Origin: Allacma fusca
Taxonomy: Eukaryota > Arthropoda > Collembola > Symphypleona > Sminthuridae
Assembly (NCBI GenBank): GCA_947179485.1
Contig: OX359245.1
Location: forward strand, 27,391,067 to 27,455,066
DNA: 64,000 nucleotides
Direction of reading: 5' to 3'
The position numbers were made by a program, and so were the translations under genes. Positions 43,536-55,665 of the stretch are shown here, piece by piece (positions within the stretch are counted from its first letter, which is position 1; every line of letters begins with the position of its first letter). The notes beneath the pieces are model-generated. The model did no database searches and was not told where the DNA came from. It saw nothing but the letters and a program-made list of their open reading frames with translations.

Positions 43536-45496
43536 ATGACAGAGTACTCATCAAGGACCAAGCGGAGGCGTAGGCAAATAGACGTTAGAAATGTATTACG
43601 TAAAATTAGAACAAAATCTGTGAATGAGGGAGAAATAGTTTCTGATCCAGAGCTTAACTTTCTAGAACACAGACAGAGAGAGTCGTTTGTAACTACTCAT
43701 GACGCAAGTAGAAGTAACAGCAGTGTTAGTGTTTCAGAATGTGAGTCAGATTTTGTTTCCACAGACGTAGACTTTAGATCAGAACTAGCTGAATGGGCGC
43801 TTAAGCATAATGTAACACATTTATCATTGGCGGACTTACTAAGATTGCTAAATTCCAAGTTACCTAACGAAGATTTACCTTTGAATCCTCGTACATTATT
43901 ACATACATCAGTTAGTTCAAAAGATATTGTTTCTTTAGGAAATTGAAACTTTTTTTATTTCGGAATCGAAGGCAATATTAAACGCCGGTTATCTTATGGT
44001 TTTAGCCCTGTAACTTTACCAAATCATAAAAATTTTGCAGGTCTTCATAATTCAAATGTCATTTTGATATCTGTAGGAATTGATGGGCTTCCATTGACTA
44101 AAAGCGGTTATAAGTGCTTCTGGCCAATTTTAGCGTTTGTTAATCAGTCTGTCATCAAGACTCCATTTATAGTTGCAATTTATTATGGTTCAGAAAAACC
44201 CCCTATAGATGGGTTTCTGCAAAAGTTTGTAGAAGAATATTCTTACTTAGAAATCCATGGCATTATTCATAAAGAAAAATGCTTCAACTTTCGCGTATTT
44301 AGTGTAATTGCAGATGCACCTGCTAGGGCTCTTGTAAAGCAGATTGTTCCGTACAATGCCTATCATGGCTGTGAGCGGTGTTTGCAGAAGGGAAGATACG
44401 TAGGCAGAGTAATATTTCCTGAAACCATCTGTGAGGAAAGAACAGACGAGTCATTTTGAGAAAATTCAGACCCACTTCACCATGTTGGTCAAAGTCCTCG
44501 TCGGAAAATAAAGCTTGGGATGGTCAGTCAGGTAGTTCTCGACTACATGCACTTATGTTGCTTGGGATGCACAAAGAAGTTGCTAAAAGCATGGGTGGAG
44601 GGACCTGTTCCTTATAAATGTAGCGCTAAGCAACTCAGAATCCTCAATGACAACTTGTGCAGAGCTGTAAAATTAACCCCATCCGAATTTTCTAGAAAGC
44701 CTCGTTCAGTTAAAGATTTTAGGATGTGGAAAGCAACCGAATTAAGGTGTTTCATGCTTTACACAGGTGTATTTTGTCTTCGTGATGTTTTGCCCCGGAA
44801 TAAGTACGAGCATTTTTTACTGTTTAGTACAGCAATGCGAGTGCTTCTTAGTAAATTTGCTTAGTAAAAATAGTAAAACTGGAGAACTGGAGAAAGTTTG
44901 CTGATAGTCTGCTTAAAACGTTTGTTGAAATAATGCCCCGTTTATATTCTGAAGAATTTCTGGTGGCAAATCCTCATTCACTCTCCCACTTAGCACAGGA
45001 CAGTGAGGTTTATGGTTCGCTAGAAAATTGTAATGCATTTATTTTTGAAACTTATATGCAGACGCTTAAGCGTCTGTTACGAGGTAAGAGTAAGCACATC
45101 GAACAAATCGTAAATAGGGTTAGTGAACATGAGTATTTTCGTTCCGGGAATTTACTGCTTAGTGACGAAACAGCTTCATCGGGCAGAATACGCATTACTC
45201 CTAGCACGTCAATTGAAGCTAATAATTGCGGGTTATCTAATGCTGTAGATGTGTTTGTTATCGAGTCCAAGCGTTCTAACAAAAATAATCAAAGTGTATA
45301 TGTTGGTAAAAAATTTAGGGAAAAATGTAGCGTTTCAGGATTTCCGTGCGAGAGCTCTACATTAGGTATCTTTAAAGTATCCCATTTGTCTACTAAATTA
45401 TATACTTTTAGAATTGAAGACATTGTATTTAAGTGTTATTTGTTCCCTTGCAAAATTGGATTTGATGAGTACATGTCGATGCCTTTGATTGAATAA
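43536..45496 (+). pseudogene. CMC-type transposase, two in-frame TGA and one frameshift
   Basis: From the ATG at 43536 the same frame runs to 44864 apart from TGA at 43944-43946 and 44457-44459; it then continues in another frame from about 44870 to the TAA at 45494-45496. Recognisable landmarks are DGLPLTKS, ADAPARALVK..CERC, the HH-containing stretch after 44457, DYMHLCCLGCTKKLL and HSLSHLAQD. These are typical of the CACTA/Plavaka-like transposases widespread in arthropods and cnidarians. The N-terminus is basic (RTKRRRRQ) and may bind DNA. About 650 codons in total, near a full-length protein. The frameshift sits in a local repeat of TTAGTAAA near 44855. Confidence 0.8.
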
Positions 45497-45730
45497 AATT
45501 TATCTGAAAACAATTGGTAGTACTGCATAAGTTTGTAGCAAAAATTGAGTCAACCACTCATTTTAAAATAGCGTTGAAGAAGTGGCGGATACGGTGTGGA
45601 AAGAGATCGGACTAACGCTGGCCGCAACGTGGAGCCAACTGTGGACCAACGTTCGGCCGACGGCCATTACCGACGGTTGGCCAACGGCAACACGCCAGCG
45701 TTGGCCCGACAGTGCTTTCCTGACTGGGTA

Positions 45731-45880
45731 TTAATTACTATAGTCAAAGTAGGGGCTTGCTTGTATTTTCGAAGCCCTGCATTGGAAAAGAGAGCAACCA
45801 AATTGATGATAATGTGAGTGAGAGGAGTCAGTTTGTGGATTAGTTTGAGCCATAGATGCACATGTTAATTTCGCTCACAA
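45731..45880. repeat. ELO-C upstream flank, continuation
   Basis: Resumes the sequence of 2895-3035 beyond the CMC insertion, ending in the CATAGATGCACATG start of a MITE remnant. Confidence 0.6.
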
Positions 45881-45884
45881 CTAA

Positions 45885-46711
45885 GGCTCACATCGGATAG
45901 GTTAATGCGGATAGATAACGGTTAGGATAACCGTCGGATAGGTTACGATAATCACAATTGTTAACCCACTCTTATCCGAACGGATACGATATACAAAATA
46001 TATCCGAAATATTTTATCGGTTAGGATAGGATTTAACTAAAGATATTATCCGTGCGGATATATAATAGATGCGAGGGAATTGGATAACATATCAGATAAC
46101 CGCGGATATTCGACGATAAGATCATCATCTAATGTCCGCAGCTGCTATCAACTCTAACGTCGCAATTGTGACGACTACGGTATGGTACAACTTTGCGAAC
46201 GTAATTTATTTATGAAGCTTGTGAGTGTATCACGATATTCAGAGCTCTAAAGTAGGACTTCTGTTCGGGACGGGATCGGAACAGCTTCGGGACAAAAGTT
46301 TTGTCTCCATGTTACTTTAGGACGGAATCGGGGCGAGCTTTTCTTGTCCCGAAGATTTCGGGACGCGACGGAACATTAGATCGAGATAGAAAAAAATACC
46401 TGTACAGTATACTATTGTTGTAAATTGTAAAAATGAATATGTATGGAAATTGTTCCGTTTAAAATTTGCTATTCTATACGGGAATACGAAGTAAAATTTC
46501 GCTATTATTGGAGGTGCGCTCATAGAAATAGTGGAATTTGGAGAATTTCCTTTAATACTGGGATTATGATAGGGACGGGATGAGGGTTGGGACATTTTTG
46601 GGACCAAATTTTTGTTCCGTTATTTCAGGATGGAATCGGGACGAACGTTTTTGTCCCGAGAATGTCGGGATGCGATGGAATTGTCTGCGTGACAAACGAT
46701 TGTCCCCACTG
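45885..46711. repeat. GGATAGG motif block, then GGGACGGGAT block
   Basis: From 45893 to 46130 there are dense degenerate GGATAGGTTA/ATCCG motifs; from 46260 to 46690, GGGACGGGAT/GGGAC motifs. The GGATAG motif returns in inverted form at 47490-47710. Probably nested motif-built MITEs; I could not fix their ends. No gene is seen. Confidence 0.5.
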
Positions 46712-47265
46712 CAAAGCTGGGCCAAAAATGGCGTATCCTAAATCCTACATACATTTAATAGTTTACAAAGAGCATACATTTTGCATACATAATGTACAAT
46801 ACAATGTGCAATACACTCATTTGTCCAGAAATTTAATCATACATATATGCAGCGTATTAATAAATATATGTACACGTGCCTATAAAAGTGAATGTTGAAC
46901 CTTCTGAACCTTTATAAAAACTAAGTTTTAAATTATTAATTTATAGTTTCGTAGATTTCAGTCAGAACGTGCAGAAATCGTTTGTACTGAAGCAGGAAAT
47001 AACCAGGAATACACCAATAGACACAGACCGTGCCAAGAAAATACATATGGAGCTCGCTGAACACACACGGTACAGACATACCTAAAACACCCGGCCATAC
47101 ATACATACTCGTACATTCAGTATTCATAGCATACATATATCATGTATTTTTTTGGTAGAAACATGCAGCCTACATATATTGCACACACATATTCGGAAAA
47201 TCTGCGAACATACATAAAACCCGGCGTACATTTATGCATAAATGTAGGATATATGCCCAGCTTTG
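46712..47265. mobile_element. hAT-type MITE, CAAAGCTGGGC ends, TACATA-rich
   Basis: Starts CAAAGCTGGGCC and ends GCCCAGCTTTG, with a perfect 8-bp target duplication CCCCACTG at 46704-46711 and 47266-47273. The interior is rich in ACATACAT/TATGCATA. An inverted, older relative is at 59020-59588. Confidence 0.9.
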
Positions 47266-47273
47266 CCCCACTG

Positions 47274-48515
47274 TAAAGCATGCGGTTAAATCATTGAAGG
47301 TTTCCAGTTCATCAGTTAGTTCATTAGAGTCTGATTTGCTTGTTGTGTAAAAATTATCAATGGAAAGGTTTTGGTGTTTACGTTTTTTACCTATTCAATT
47401 TATGTTGCTGATAATTGTTGATGTGATTCTTTTAACGCAATAAATTCCCTAAAATGATTAAACTTTGCGTTGCAAATTTTGGTTGAGGTTCTCCACGGAT
47501 AGCATCGGATAATGTCGGATTAACTCAAAGTTTTATTCTATTAATGCGGATATAATTTTCGAATATCCGAGCGTTTATGGATATGATCGGATGATCTTGT
47601 ATTTTTATCTGGTAAAAAAATATCGGATAGGATAAATAAAAATATTATTGAGAAATTGTCTGATAGGATACAGATAGGATACGATAAGTGACTTATCTTA
47701 TCTGTTGCGTTCATGTTCTGTTCAAATAGTGATTCGAACATAAACATGACTGGAACATGGCAATTTTAAACAAACCGCGACCTGAACACGACACGAGTAC
47801 TCCAAGTTCACGTTGTAACTTCACCATGAAATATGATAAGTTCAAGTTAATTTCACTTTTTTTTAACAGTTAATTCCAAACAAGAAATCTGCTGTAGCTT
47901 ACCATATACATAAGACGACATGGACAGATTCTGAATTCACCCTAAATCATTTTGCCCTTTGTGAAAGAAGGGTTAATTATTCAACAAAGTAAACTTCCTT
48001 TGATGAACGTCAATAATGACTATATACTAAATGATGCCTATTATAATTATTATCATCTTTATTTCAGTGTCAAGAGATCAATACAAGTATTGGTTTTCAT
48101 TCCAGACACTACATAGTCACACAGAAAAACAAAAAACTATCAATATCAAGGCCCGATCAGTAACCAGTATACAATTGGATGACGGAAAAGCATCAGGAAT
48201 GCATTTACGTTTCCTGAGATCGAAAGGCAGCTCATTCCAAATTTTAACACATTAGTACATAACATTTTTTGGTAAAATACAGAGCTAAGTTAATGGGTGA
48301 TAAAGTGTAATACTGCTTGCGGAGGGCAGCCTAGAAGGATTTAGCTTGGAAAGTACCAGCCCATTTATATACATAATTGCATACCCATAATGTATCAACG
48401 AAAAGGTAAACTTATTACTAAAGAAAACAATACATTCCTGAGCTGATAGAATGTTAAATGTCAAATAGAATGTAGCAAGGGGAATTCTGTTATATTTACG
48501 GTACTTTATGAGTGT
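47274..48515. other. Motif remnants and spacer, no gene established
   Basis: Holds the inverted GGATAGG block (47490-47710) and a TCATTTTGCCCTTT motif near 47949 that resembles the foldback at 33522. A 50-codon stretch behind a TTTATTTCAG acceptor at about 48068-48255 could be a decayed exon, but no domain is recognisable. Confidence 0.3.
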
Positions 48516-48519
48516 ATAC

Positions 48520-49650
48520 AGAGTATTTGTCTATTTTGTGTTGTAATATATATATGCTGAAAGGGCAATAGTCCATATGTGACAAAACAAACGCATTATT
48601 AAGCATACACTTTGTACTCAAGTTAAGATGTCTCCGCACTGCTCCCATGGTCTTAATACTTTTTTAAGTAAATGATTGCAGTGTTCCTTAAAAGTCAGCT
48701 TGTCATCGATAATAATTCCTTAGTATTTAAAAGGCCATAATCTCTCGATTGGTTCAGTACCTATTATTAGGCTGTCATACGTTTCCACTAGTTTTGTCGA
48801 TTTGTTAAAAATTACATATTTAGTTTTTTGTGTACTAATTTTTAAGGTATTGTCCAACATCCAATTCTGCAGTTTGTCAAGCCACAGCTCCATTTTCGTA
48901 AATAGGCTTGACAAACAAACATCAGTAATAAAAATAACAAGATAGGAACCAGCATATGCAACATAATCTCATGACAAACAATCCCCGGTGTCAGTTAGGA
49001 GGAGAACAAAAATGAAAGGCCCAAGAATGGACCCTTGTGGAACTCCATTCAAGTAAAGATACTCCAATGACAATTTGTTATTAACATCAATTTTAAATTT
49101 TCTGTCTTGTAGGTGTTCGGCTAGCGCTTTTAGCAGTATTGGAATGCACTGGAAGTTCCGTTGGATTTTGTCAAGTTCTAGTAGACGAGAGACAGAGTTG
49201 AATGCCTTTTTTAAATGTATGAAAACAGCCAGCAGTTTAACAGAGGGGGCACACAGATACACACATAACTTATGAAAAAAACAAAAGATTAAGCACGAGC
49301 TACCCCTTTGAAATCCATGCTGACGCTCGTCCAGGTTGTTTTTGGCACTCATATAGGAGACGTCTATATATAATTTATGTAGTTTGTTTAGAAAAGGAAG
49401 GCAACGTATGGGAGGTTAAGAGTCTGGACACATCTTGCTGCCCTTACCTTTGTATATAGGAGTGATGATAGCAGTCTTGAAATATGCAGGCATAGTGCAG
49501 TTAGTCAACATTAGGTTAAAGAAGAGTAGAATAGGTGACACAAGTGAGGCCTTGCAGAATAACTTGGGATTGATACTTTCATATGCACTAGATTTACACT
49601 TAAGATCATTGACAGCATACTATTCAAAACCATATGATTTTGAACAAATT
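48520..49650 (-). pseudogene. LINE reverse-transcriptase fossil (jockey/CR1 group)
   Basis: Minus-strand pieces in several frames follow the order of a non-LTR reverse transcriptase: KTAIITPIYKGKGSK, a decayed PISLLP region, RQHGFQRG, FIHLKKAFNSV, GVPQGSILGPF, then a position where FADD/YADD is expected but reads YAGS, followed by KTKYVIF, IIIDDKLTFKEH and LSHMDYC. Frameshifts and stops break it and the catalytic Asp pair is lost. It is a dead remnant of about 370 codons without endonuclease domain or 3' tail. Confidence 0.8.
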
Positions 49651-49659
49651 TACTTATTT

Positions 49660-50270
49660 CCAAACTCAGTAAGTATCACAAAGCAATAAATATTTAATAA
49701 TTTCGATATAAATTTAACGATAACTTAGCATAAACACAAGTTTGGCATTTTTCATTTTACAAACGATTCCGAATTTGTAAATGTACAAGACTAAAAGCTA
49801 GTAGTATTATTTACTTCACTAAAGTTCAACTACACAATATCACAGTAACTGCAAAAGTTTTGCTCACGACGAAATATAAGCATTTTGGATTGTAAATATT
49901 AAAATTTTAGATGGTTGGTTTAAACCATTTGTTTTTATTTATAAAAAACCGTTTGATGATGATTTAACCCATGGTTTAAACCAAACCAACCCTGCCGCAT
50001 ACCATATTTTTTTACCTGTTATAGGAGCACAGTAAGTATCATAAAGGTATAGTATTTTTAAACGCTAGAGAGTCCATGTCAGTATAGTTACATTGAACAG
50101 TAAATGAGTCAGCCAAATAAATGGGAAACCAATTATTTCAAAAATGAATCTGATTGTTTGATAATAATCAAAAATTACAATTTAAAAATAGTAGATATAA
50201 ATTGATAATTTAATTTTAAAAAAATAATAATAATGCAAATGTAAAAGAAAGGATAGGTGTAATAGTTTAA
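49660..50270. other. AT-rich spacer with a small inverted repeat
   Basis: GGTTGGTTTAAACCAT (49914) and its inverse ATGGTTTAAACCAAACCAACC (about 49970) bound about 75 bp, probably a small hAT-like MITE. Otherwise nothing is seen. Confidence 0.4.
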
Positions 50271-50799
50271 CGAATTAGTTGTAGATAGCCAGAAGATCAG
50301 ATCAGTTGTTGTTCGAAAGCTCACTATTTATAATAAAAATGGATTCCACTGAAACCAATATAAATGTGAAAAACTATTATTATTTATATTCCTGGATGCA
50401 AGATATAAGCTTGTTGGTAACTTGTATTGCAATGTTTGCCTGTTTTTCTAGTCTCTCTTTCTTGTTTTCTTTTTACGAATATGGTTTTTTACTGACTGGC
50501 AAAAATTAGAATTTTCAAGAAGATGCAACATAGCAGCTTGTTGGTAACTTGTTTAACGTTGCGGCAATTCTGTTTTTTACTTTTTTACTTTTTTGTTTTA
50601 TATTCTGAAATGATAATATGTTTTGTGGACTTATATTAATTGATGTGTTTAATTGTGGATATAATTAAGTAGAACTCTTGGTTATCATATCAAGCCTGTT
50701 CAAGTCAACAAAAAAGAAATGTTAAAAAGAAAATGTATTGATTTTTTTTAAAGCATTTTTTTGCAAAACTGAAATAAAAAATGAACAGCCATGCTTCAA

Positions 50800-52290
50800 C
50801 ATCGCATGTACATAAGGACGACAAACAGCACTACTACGATGAAGTTTTTAGTAAGAAGGATTATTTATACGCTCAAATAATGGGAAAATTCAATCCAAGA
50901 CTGGCTCATCTGATTAATTGGAGCTTTTAATTTGAGATTTGCCTTTAAATAAGTTATAATGACATTTTTGAAACCGGCTTGTAAGGAAGTATGTATGTCA
51001 TAACAAAGACGCCCATTTTTATTTTGGCTTTTCATTACACAAACTTGAGGACCATTGCCAATTTTTTCTTGTTGGCACGATGATTAATGCCACATTTATT
51101 AACTGCAAATTGCAACAAGCCTCATTGAAAATATCATCGCTAATTGTAAGTTATTTGGAAGAAGGTAATCCACGTTCCAAGATTTAATATGAAATAAATG
51201 CTAGGTTTTAGAGTGTGAGTACAAATATTGCGAATAGAACTTAGCAGAGCTATTTTTAGAATATATTTGTAACTAATTGTCACTCGAAATAGCTCAACTA
51301 ACTGTAAGTTCCGTTCGCAATGTATACGCTTACTGTGTTAAGACCATTATTTATTTAAAGCTGAAACTTTGTAAAGCACTTTAATTTAAGTGTGGCAGAT
51401 AAGATCTCTTTACAGTTGTTACAACATACACATCCATGAAACGACGTTAAACTAACTGTAAATCAGGGCCGGATTTTTGTAAACCCCACTGGAAGATCAT
51501 TTCTGAATTTCCCTGCAGGGAGGTTCTCAACGATTTCAATAATCCCTGCTGAAAAGAAGGTCTCTGATTTTCAAAATCCCTGTTGACAAAAATAATTTCA
51601 CTACAAGACTTCAAATCCCTGCCAAATAAGGTCAACCGATCTAAAAATCGCTATTTACATAACAAATTTCCCTGAAACATGCCCATAAATTTGAAACGCT
51701 CTGCCAGAAATAAGATCAACGAATTTTAAAAACCATGTTCGCAAAATAGAATCCCTTTTATTTGAGATTTTCCCTGCCAGACATAATATTTCCCTGTGAA
51801 GAATCTTCCCATCATCCCACAAAAATCCGACCCCCACTGTAAATGAGCAGAAAATAAGTAGAATCCTAATTATACCTATTTCATTTTTAAGAGAAGTTCA
51901 AGAAGGATTACTAATACAGCAAAGTAAGCATATCTGTATCTAGATGAACAACAGTGAGTATTACATAGTAAGCGGTGCTTGGAAACAAATAATTCCAAAC
52001 ATGAGTCTAATTCTGTAACAAAAATCCAGCTTTAAGGTTTTTGTGAAAACATAAATATAATTTAATGTTTCAGTTTTTTGTAAAAAATTTACAACGATGT
52101 ACAAGAAAGTTAGCAGTGAATTGTAGATGGCCAGAAGATGAACGCAGTTGTTCGGAAGCCAGCTATTTATAACAAAAAATTGCTTCCACAGAAAGCAACT
52201 TAAATGTGAAAACAGCACTTTTAATCTAATTTTTGAATGCAAATTGAGACAATTTCAAGGAGTGAAACCGAATCTGTAATTCTTTTTGAA
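50800..52290. repeat. Duplicated ELO-flank unit (distal part), unit G
   Basis: Matches parts of 6480-7606, 16085-17590 and 27600-28160. It lacks the tRNA-like/GIY-YIG segment between GTTGTTACAAC and the MITE, so that segment is an insertion in the other units or a deletion here. It is empty at the pogo target near 51920. Confidence 0.7.
51464..51836. mobile_element. hAT-type MITE, TTTCCCTGC body (unit G)
   Basis: Starts CAGGGCCGGATTTTTGT and ends AAAATCCGACCCCCA, with a perfect 8-bp target duplication CTGTAAAT at 51456-51463 and 51837-51844. This copy best preserves the duplication. Confidence 0.85.
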
Positions 52291-52308
52291 GTACTTATCT
52301 TTTCATAA

Positions 52309-52390
52309 GTACATGTAATTCTTGTATGCTTCTATCTGGTCAACGTAGACTTGAAATTCACACGCAGTAATGTACGCCGAGTTTTTTCTT
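52309..52390 (-). pseudogene. ELO-G relic: part of elongase exon 1
   Basis: Minus-strand translation gives NSAYITACEFQVY followed by [11 protein letters not shown], matching ELO exon 1 with an internal deletion. The start codon and the rest of the gene are gone. Confidence 0.75.
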
Positions 52391-52400
52391 AAGAAATTCG

Positions 52401-54271
52401 CCGAAAACGTTTTTGTGTTCCCCAATTCTGAAATTGAAAAATCTAATTATTCCTGGGGAATAAAATCTAGACGTACTTTATAGTGAAAGTAAATTGCAAA
52501 TGGAGTAGAAGCTCACTCCAGTTCGAGTTTTTAATTGCTGCTTGAATGGAAAAAAAACCATTGGAACCAGTTTACCTATCCAGATTGTTTGCCGTCCCTT
52601 CCTGAGACATGAATCCATTTTTGTGAAGTTAGTAGTAGGGATGTCAGTCGCTGCCGGTTTTAAAATGCCGGTCATACCCGTTACGGTACGGTAGGCGAAA
52701 ACGAGCTTATACATGTAGTTAATGAGATCCGCAAAATGTTACCAATATACATGGTAAAAGATGCATTCTAAAATCTTTTCCACTGCAACCTGAGGAACTT
52801 TGTCGGATTCATTAGTCCCGTTAAGTTACTCTAATAATTTTAAATGTATTTTACGTAACTTCGAAAATGCAGATTTTGGCCGTGCTAAATATTTAGCAGG
52901 AGGAACGCCTCAGGTAAGCATGTTTATGGCACTCACTTGAGTTATATTCGTTTAGTTCTTTGCACTCGGTAGTTTTAAAGAAGGCCAATTACACTGATTT
53001 TTGATGTCTATATAGGGGTAGCGACGTATCACTTGCAAGCGATATAGCGTGTAGCAATAAATGCAGTTATCGTACGATATTTCGGGGTAAGAATGGTTCT
53101 AAAGATGATGTTAGCGTTTCGGTATTTAGAAAGTGACATCCCTAATCAGGAAAAGCGGAATTAAATCTAAAAGTGAGCTAATAAAAATATGTGGCAGTAT
53201 GTACCCTGGGAATTAAAGGTATTAAGGCAAGAAAGACAGACAGGAGATAACTCTATGGCCGTTAAAAAAACTAGTTTACTGTTATAGGAGATTCCTTGCG
53301 TCGTAAATCCAATTAGTGGGATTCAGATGATGGGAAAAGTCACTCTTGGACTGGCTCAAGTGATGTAGTAAGCAAAGGATACGTCATACTTATTGAAGCT
53401 ATGTAATCTTAAATTTGCGTCCATACTAAAATAGTAATTCGTTGTTGTTTGTCCCAGAAACTTGATTTACTGGATATCGTGTTGAAATGACTTATGGATG
53501 AATGTGTGCGAGAGAAACTATAAGTTAAGTAAAATGCAGGCTGGGGAAAACTGAGATTTATTGTACTAAAAAACTGCTTTACTATTTAATTTTGTGAAAA
53601 TAATTTACAGCCAAATTCTGAGTACTCATCTGTTATTTTTCTCATTTTCCCATCATCTCACAATCCTCAACCCAAAAAAACTGTGGACAGTTTGGACTTG
53701 TAAAAGTTGGACGTCAATATCTATGCTTATCAATATCTATTGTTTTTGTTGACCTGCATTTTATATTCTAAAAATAACTTACCGCTCAGAAGGAGCTTTG
53801 TTAATTGTAAGGACAAATAATGACAAGGGGCTTTGCAGAAGTGACACTTCTCTCTACTAAATTTGTATTTAAAATTGTAACTTTAATAACGCTTGACTAA
53901 ATTATAAATTTTGATTCAACTAAGACCGAACTGAGTCTGAGTAATTACTCGTTTGTTATTTCTCTCATTTTCCCATCATCTCACAATCCTCCAACCAAAG
54001 CATCCCTTCTACTAACATCACAGTCAGCTTGTAAATGCACTAAAACAGCTGTTCAAATTCGTTGATTTTCTAAAAAGATATATATATAAAGTATTTCTAA
54101 TTCCAACTGCAAGACAGAAAGTGTAGTGCCAGCATGATTTTACCAATTTATTCAAAGTCAGGTCTGGAGTCAATTCCGTAGGACATCTCATTTTTTAAAA
54201 CCTATATTTATGTTTTTATAAAATTTTTATTTGAAAATTAACTACAGTCCTGGTTGAAGAGAATCCCATTT
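52401..54271. repeat. Unit G upstream flank followed by ELO-D 3' flank
   Basis: 52401-53640 matches 29745-33180 and the other ELO upstream flanks; 53690-54271 matches the 3' flank of ELO-C. No gene is seen. Confidence 0.6.
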
Positions 54272-55665
54272 CTACTCCGATTTGATGGTTTTCGGGACCC
54301 GGCGCGTGTACGTCTCGCGGAAGAACTTAATAAACAAGTAGGCGAATGCTGGAATGATAACCCCGGAAACGTAAACCACATTAACGTCCCTTTTGCAAGG
54401 ATGCCGTTGAGCTGGAAATTATAAGTTCATAATTTTAACACTACTAAATAAATTAAGTTTATCCAAATTTACATGTTACACCCTTCCCATTACAAAAAAT
54501 ATTTTCCTCGCAAAAGCGCCATCAGTAAATAACAAAAAAAAATAATCCTATTTCACATTTAAAAATCTCAGAAAACATGAATGCAGCAAAACAATTATCA
54601 GCTAGGATCCTCACCCATGAAATAAACGGAAGCAAAATTGACGTAAGTGATCACAAACATTTGGGTGATTTGAATTGTTGTAAGGGACTTTGCAAATCTT
54701 CTTGGAATCTTCACCTTCAAAGCCTGCCATAAAAACATTTTAAAATTGAATATTTTGTATAAATATTGAAAAAAAGCTTTTCTTTTAGGTTTCTTGGCAC
54801 CAACTGTACCTTCAAGGCGTAGTAAGAGTACATAATGGAATGGACGAATGTATTGATTACAAATAAACGTCCCAAGGCATCATAGGCCGCATATCCCAAC
54901 CAGCACATTAATAAAGTGGTGACATGATGGAACCTGGAAATTGTTCGTAAAAATTAGGTCACGCAACAACAGAACAGTTTTTCGAGTGAATTGGATTTTG
55001 AAAGCCCCTTACCAGTGCAACGTTATGAGCTTTTGCTTCCTCAAAACAATAAATGCAGTGTCTCCGAATTCCACAAGTTTGGACAATAGGTAAAGAAACG
55101 CCCAAAAAGCCGTAGCGTAGTTGTGAGGCGTCCTACAAAATAAATGTGAAGAGTGTTCCCACGAATTTAAGTATAGCTTTATTCACTGGCACCTGGGACA
55201 ATCCCCATTAATTATTTTCTCTCATGCCCGCAATTTTTTTCGATCACTCCTTTCGGTATAAAATACGAAGACGACAGATTATCCCCACACAAGAGTATAG
55301 CAAAAGATTAAATTTAAATACAAATAGAACACCTTACCCTGAGCAAATAGTATGGTATGTCCCACTGGGGCGTGAAATCGTATATGCAAGTTCCGGAATT
55401 CCTCGTATTGTCGCGATGATGGAAAATATTGCGAGACCCGCATTCCAAAAGAATAGCGGATATGTCAAAACGTACGCGGGTCTATTTTCCATCCACTTCT
55501 GCCCGAAATACACCAGGAATAAGTAGATCGCAATTGATAAGTACATGAAATTCTTGTATGCTTCTATCTGGTCAATGGTCCAAGCCACATCATAGACTTC
55601 AAAATCGTACGCAGTAATGTAAGCCGAGTTTTTTCTATTGTTTTAAGTACATCGGCCGTCTCCAT
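54272..55665 (-). pseudogene. ELO-D: elongase with one-base deletion in exon 1
   Basis: Exons: 55665-55338, 55132-55013, 54933-54810, 54723-54615, 54411-54272. All splice sites and motifs ([25 protein letters not shown]) are kept. Exon 1 is 328 nt instead of 329: the A run at codons 14-16 is one base shorter than in C and E, which shifts the frame after about 14 codons. The next in-frame ATG would give a protein lacking the N-terminal third of exon 1. Exons 2-5 are otherwise clean, so this is either a very young pseudogene or a homopolymer sequencing error. If the base is restored by resequencing, it is a working gene. Confidence 0.75.

Larger units (their letters stand above)
41369..45728 (+). 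mobile_element. CMC/CACTA-like DNA transposon with DUF4806 and transposase genes
   Basis: A 4360-bp element with termini CCCAGTCA...TGACTGGG and a TA target duplication (41367-41368, 45729-45730). The empty site GAGTTCTATTAATTAC is preserved in units A (2893) and B (12560). Subterminal regions carry many TTGGCC/GCCAAC motifs in both orientations, as in CACTA-type elements whose transposase binds subterminal repeats. Inside are two plus-strand genes, both damaged. The Enhancer/Mirage/Chapaev group is inferred from the transposase motifs and 2-bp duplication; the exact family is not certain. Confidence 0.85.

Noticed and set aside
55224-55526. 100-codon plus-strand frame, repeated at 62660-62962
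   Set aside because: It is antisense to ELO exon 1 and recurs only because the exon does; no domain and no independent start context.
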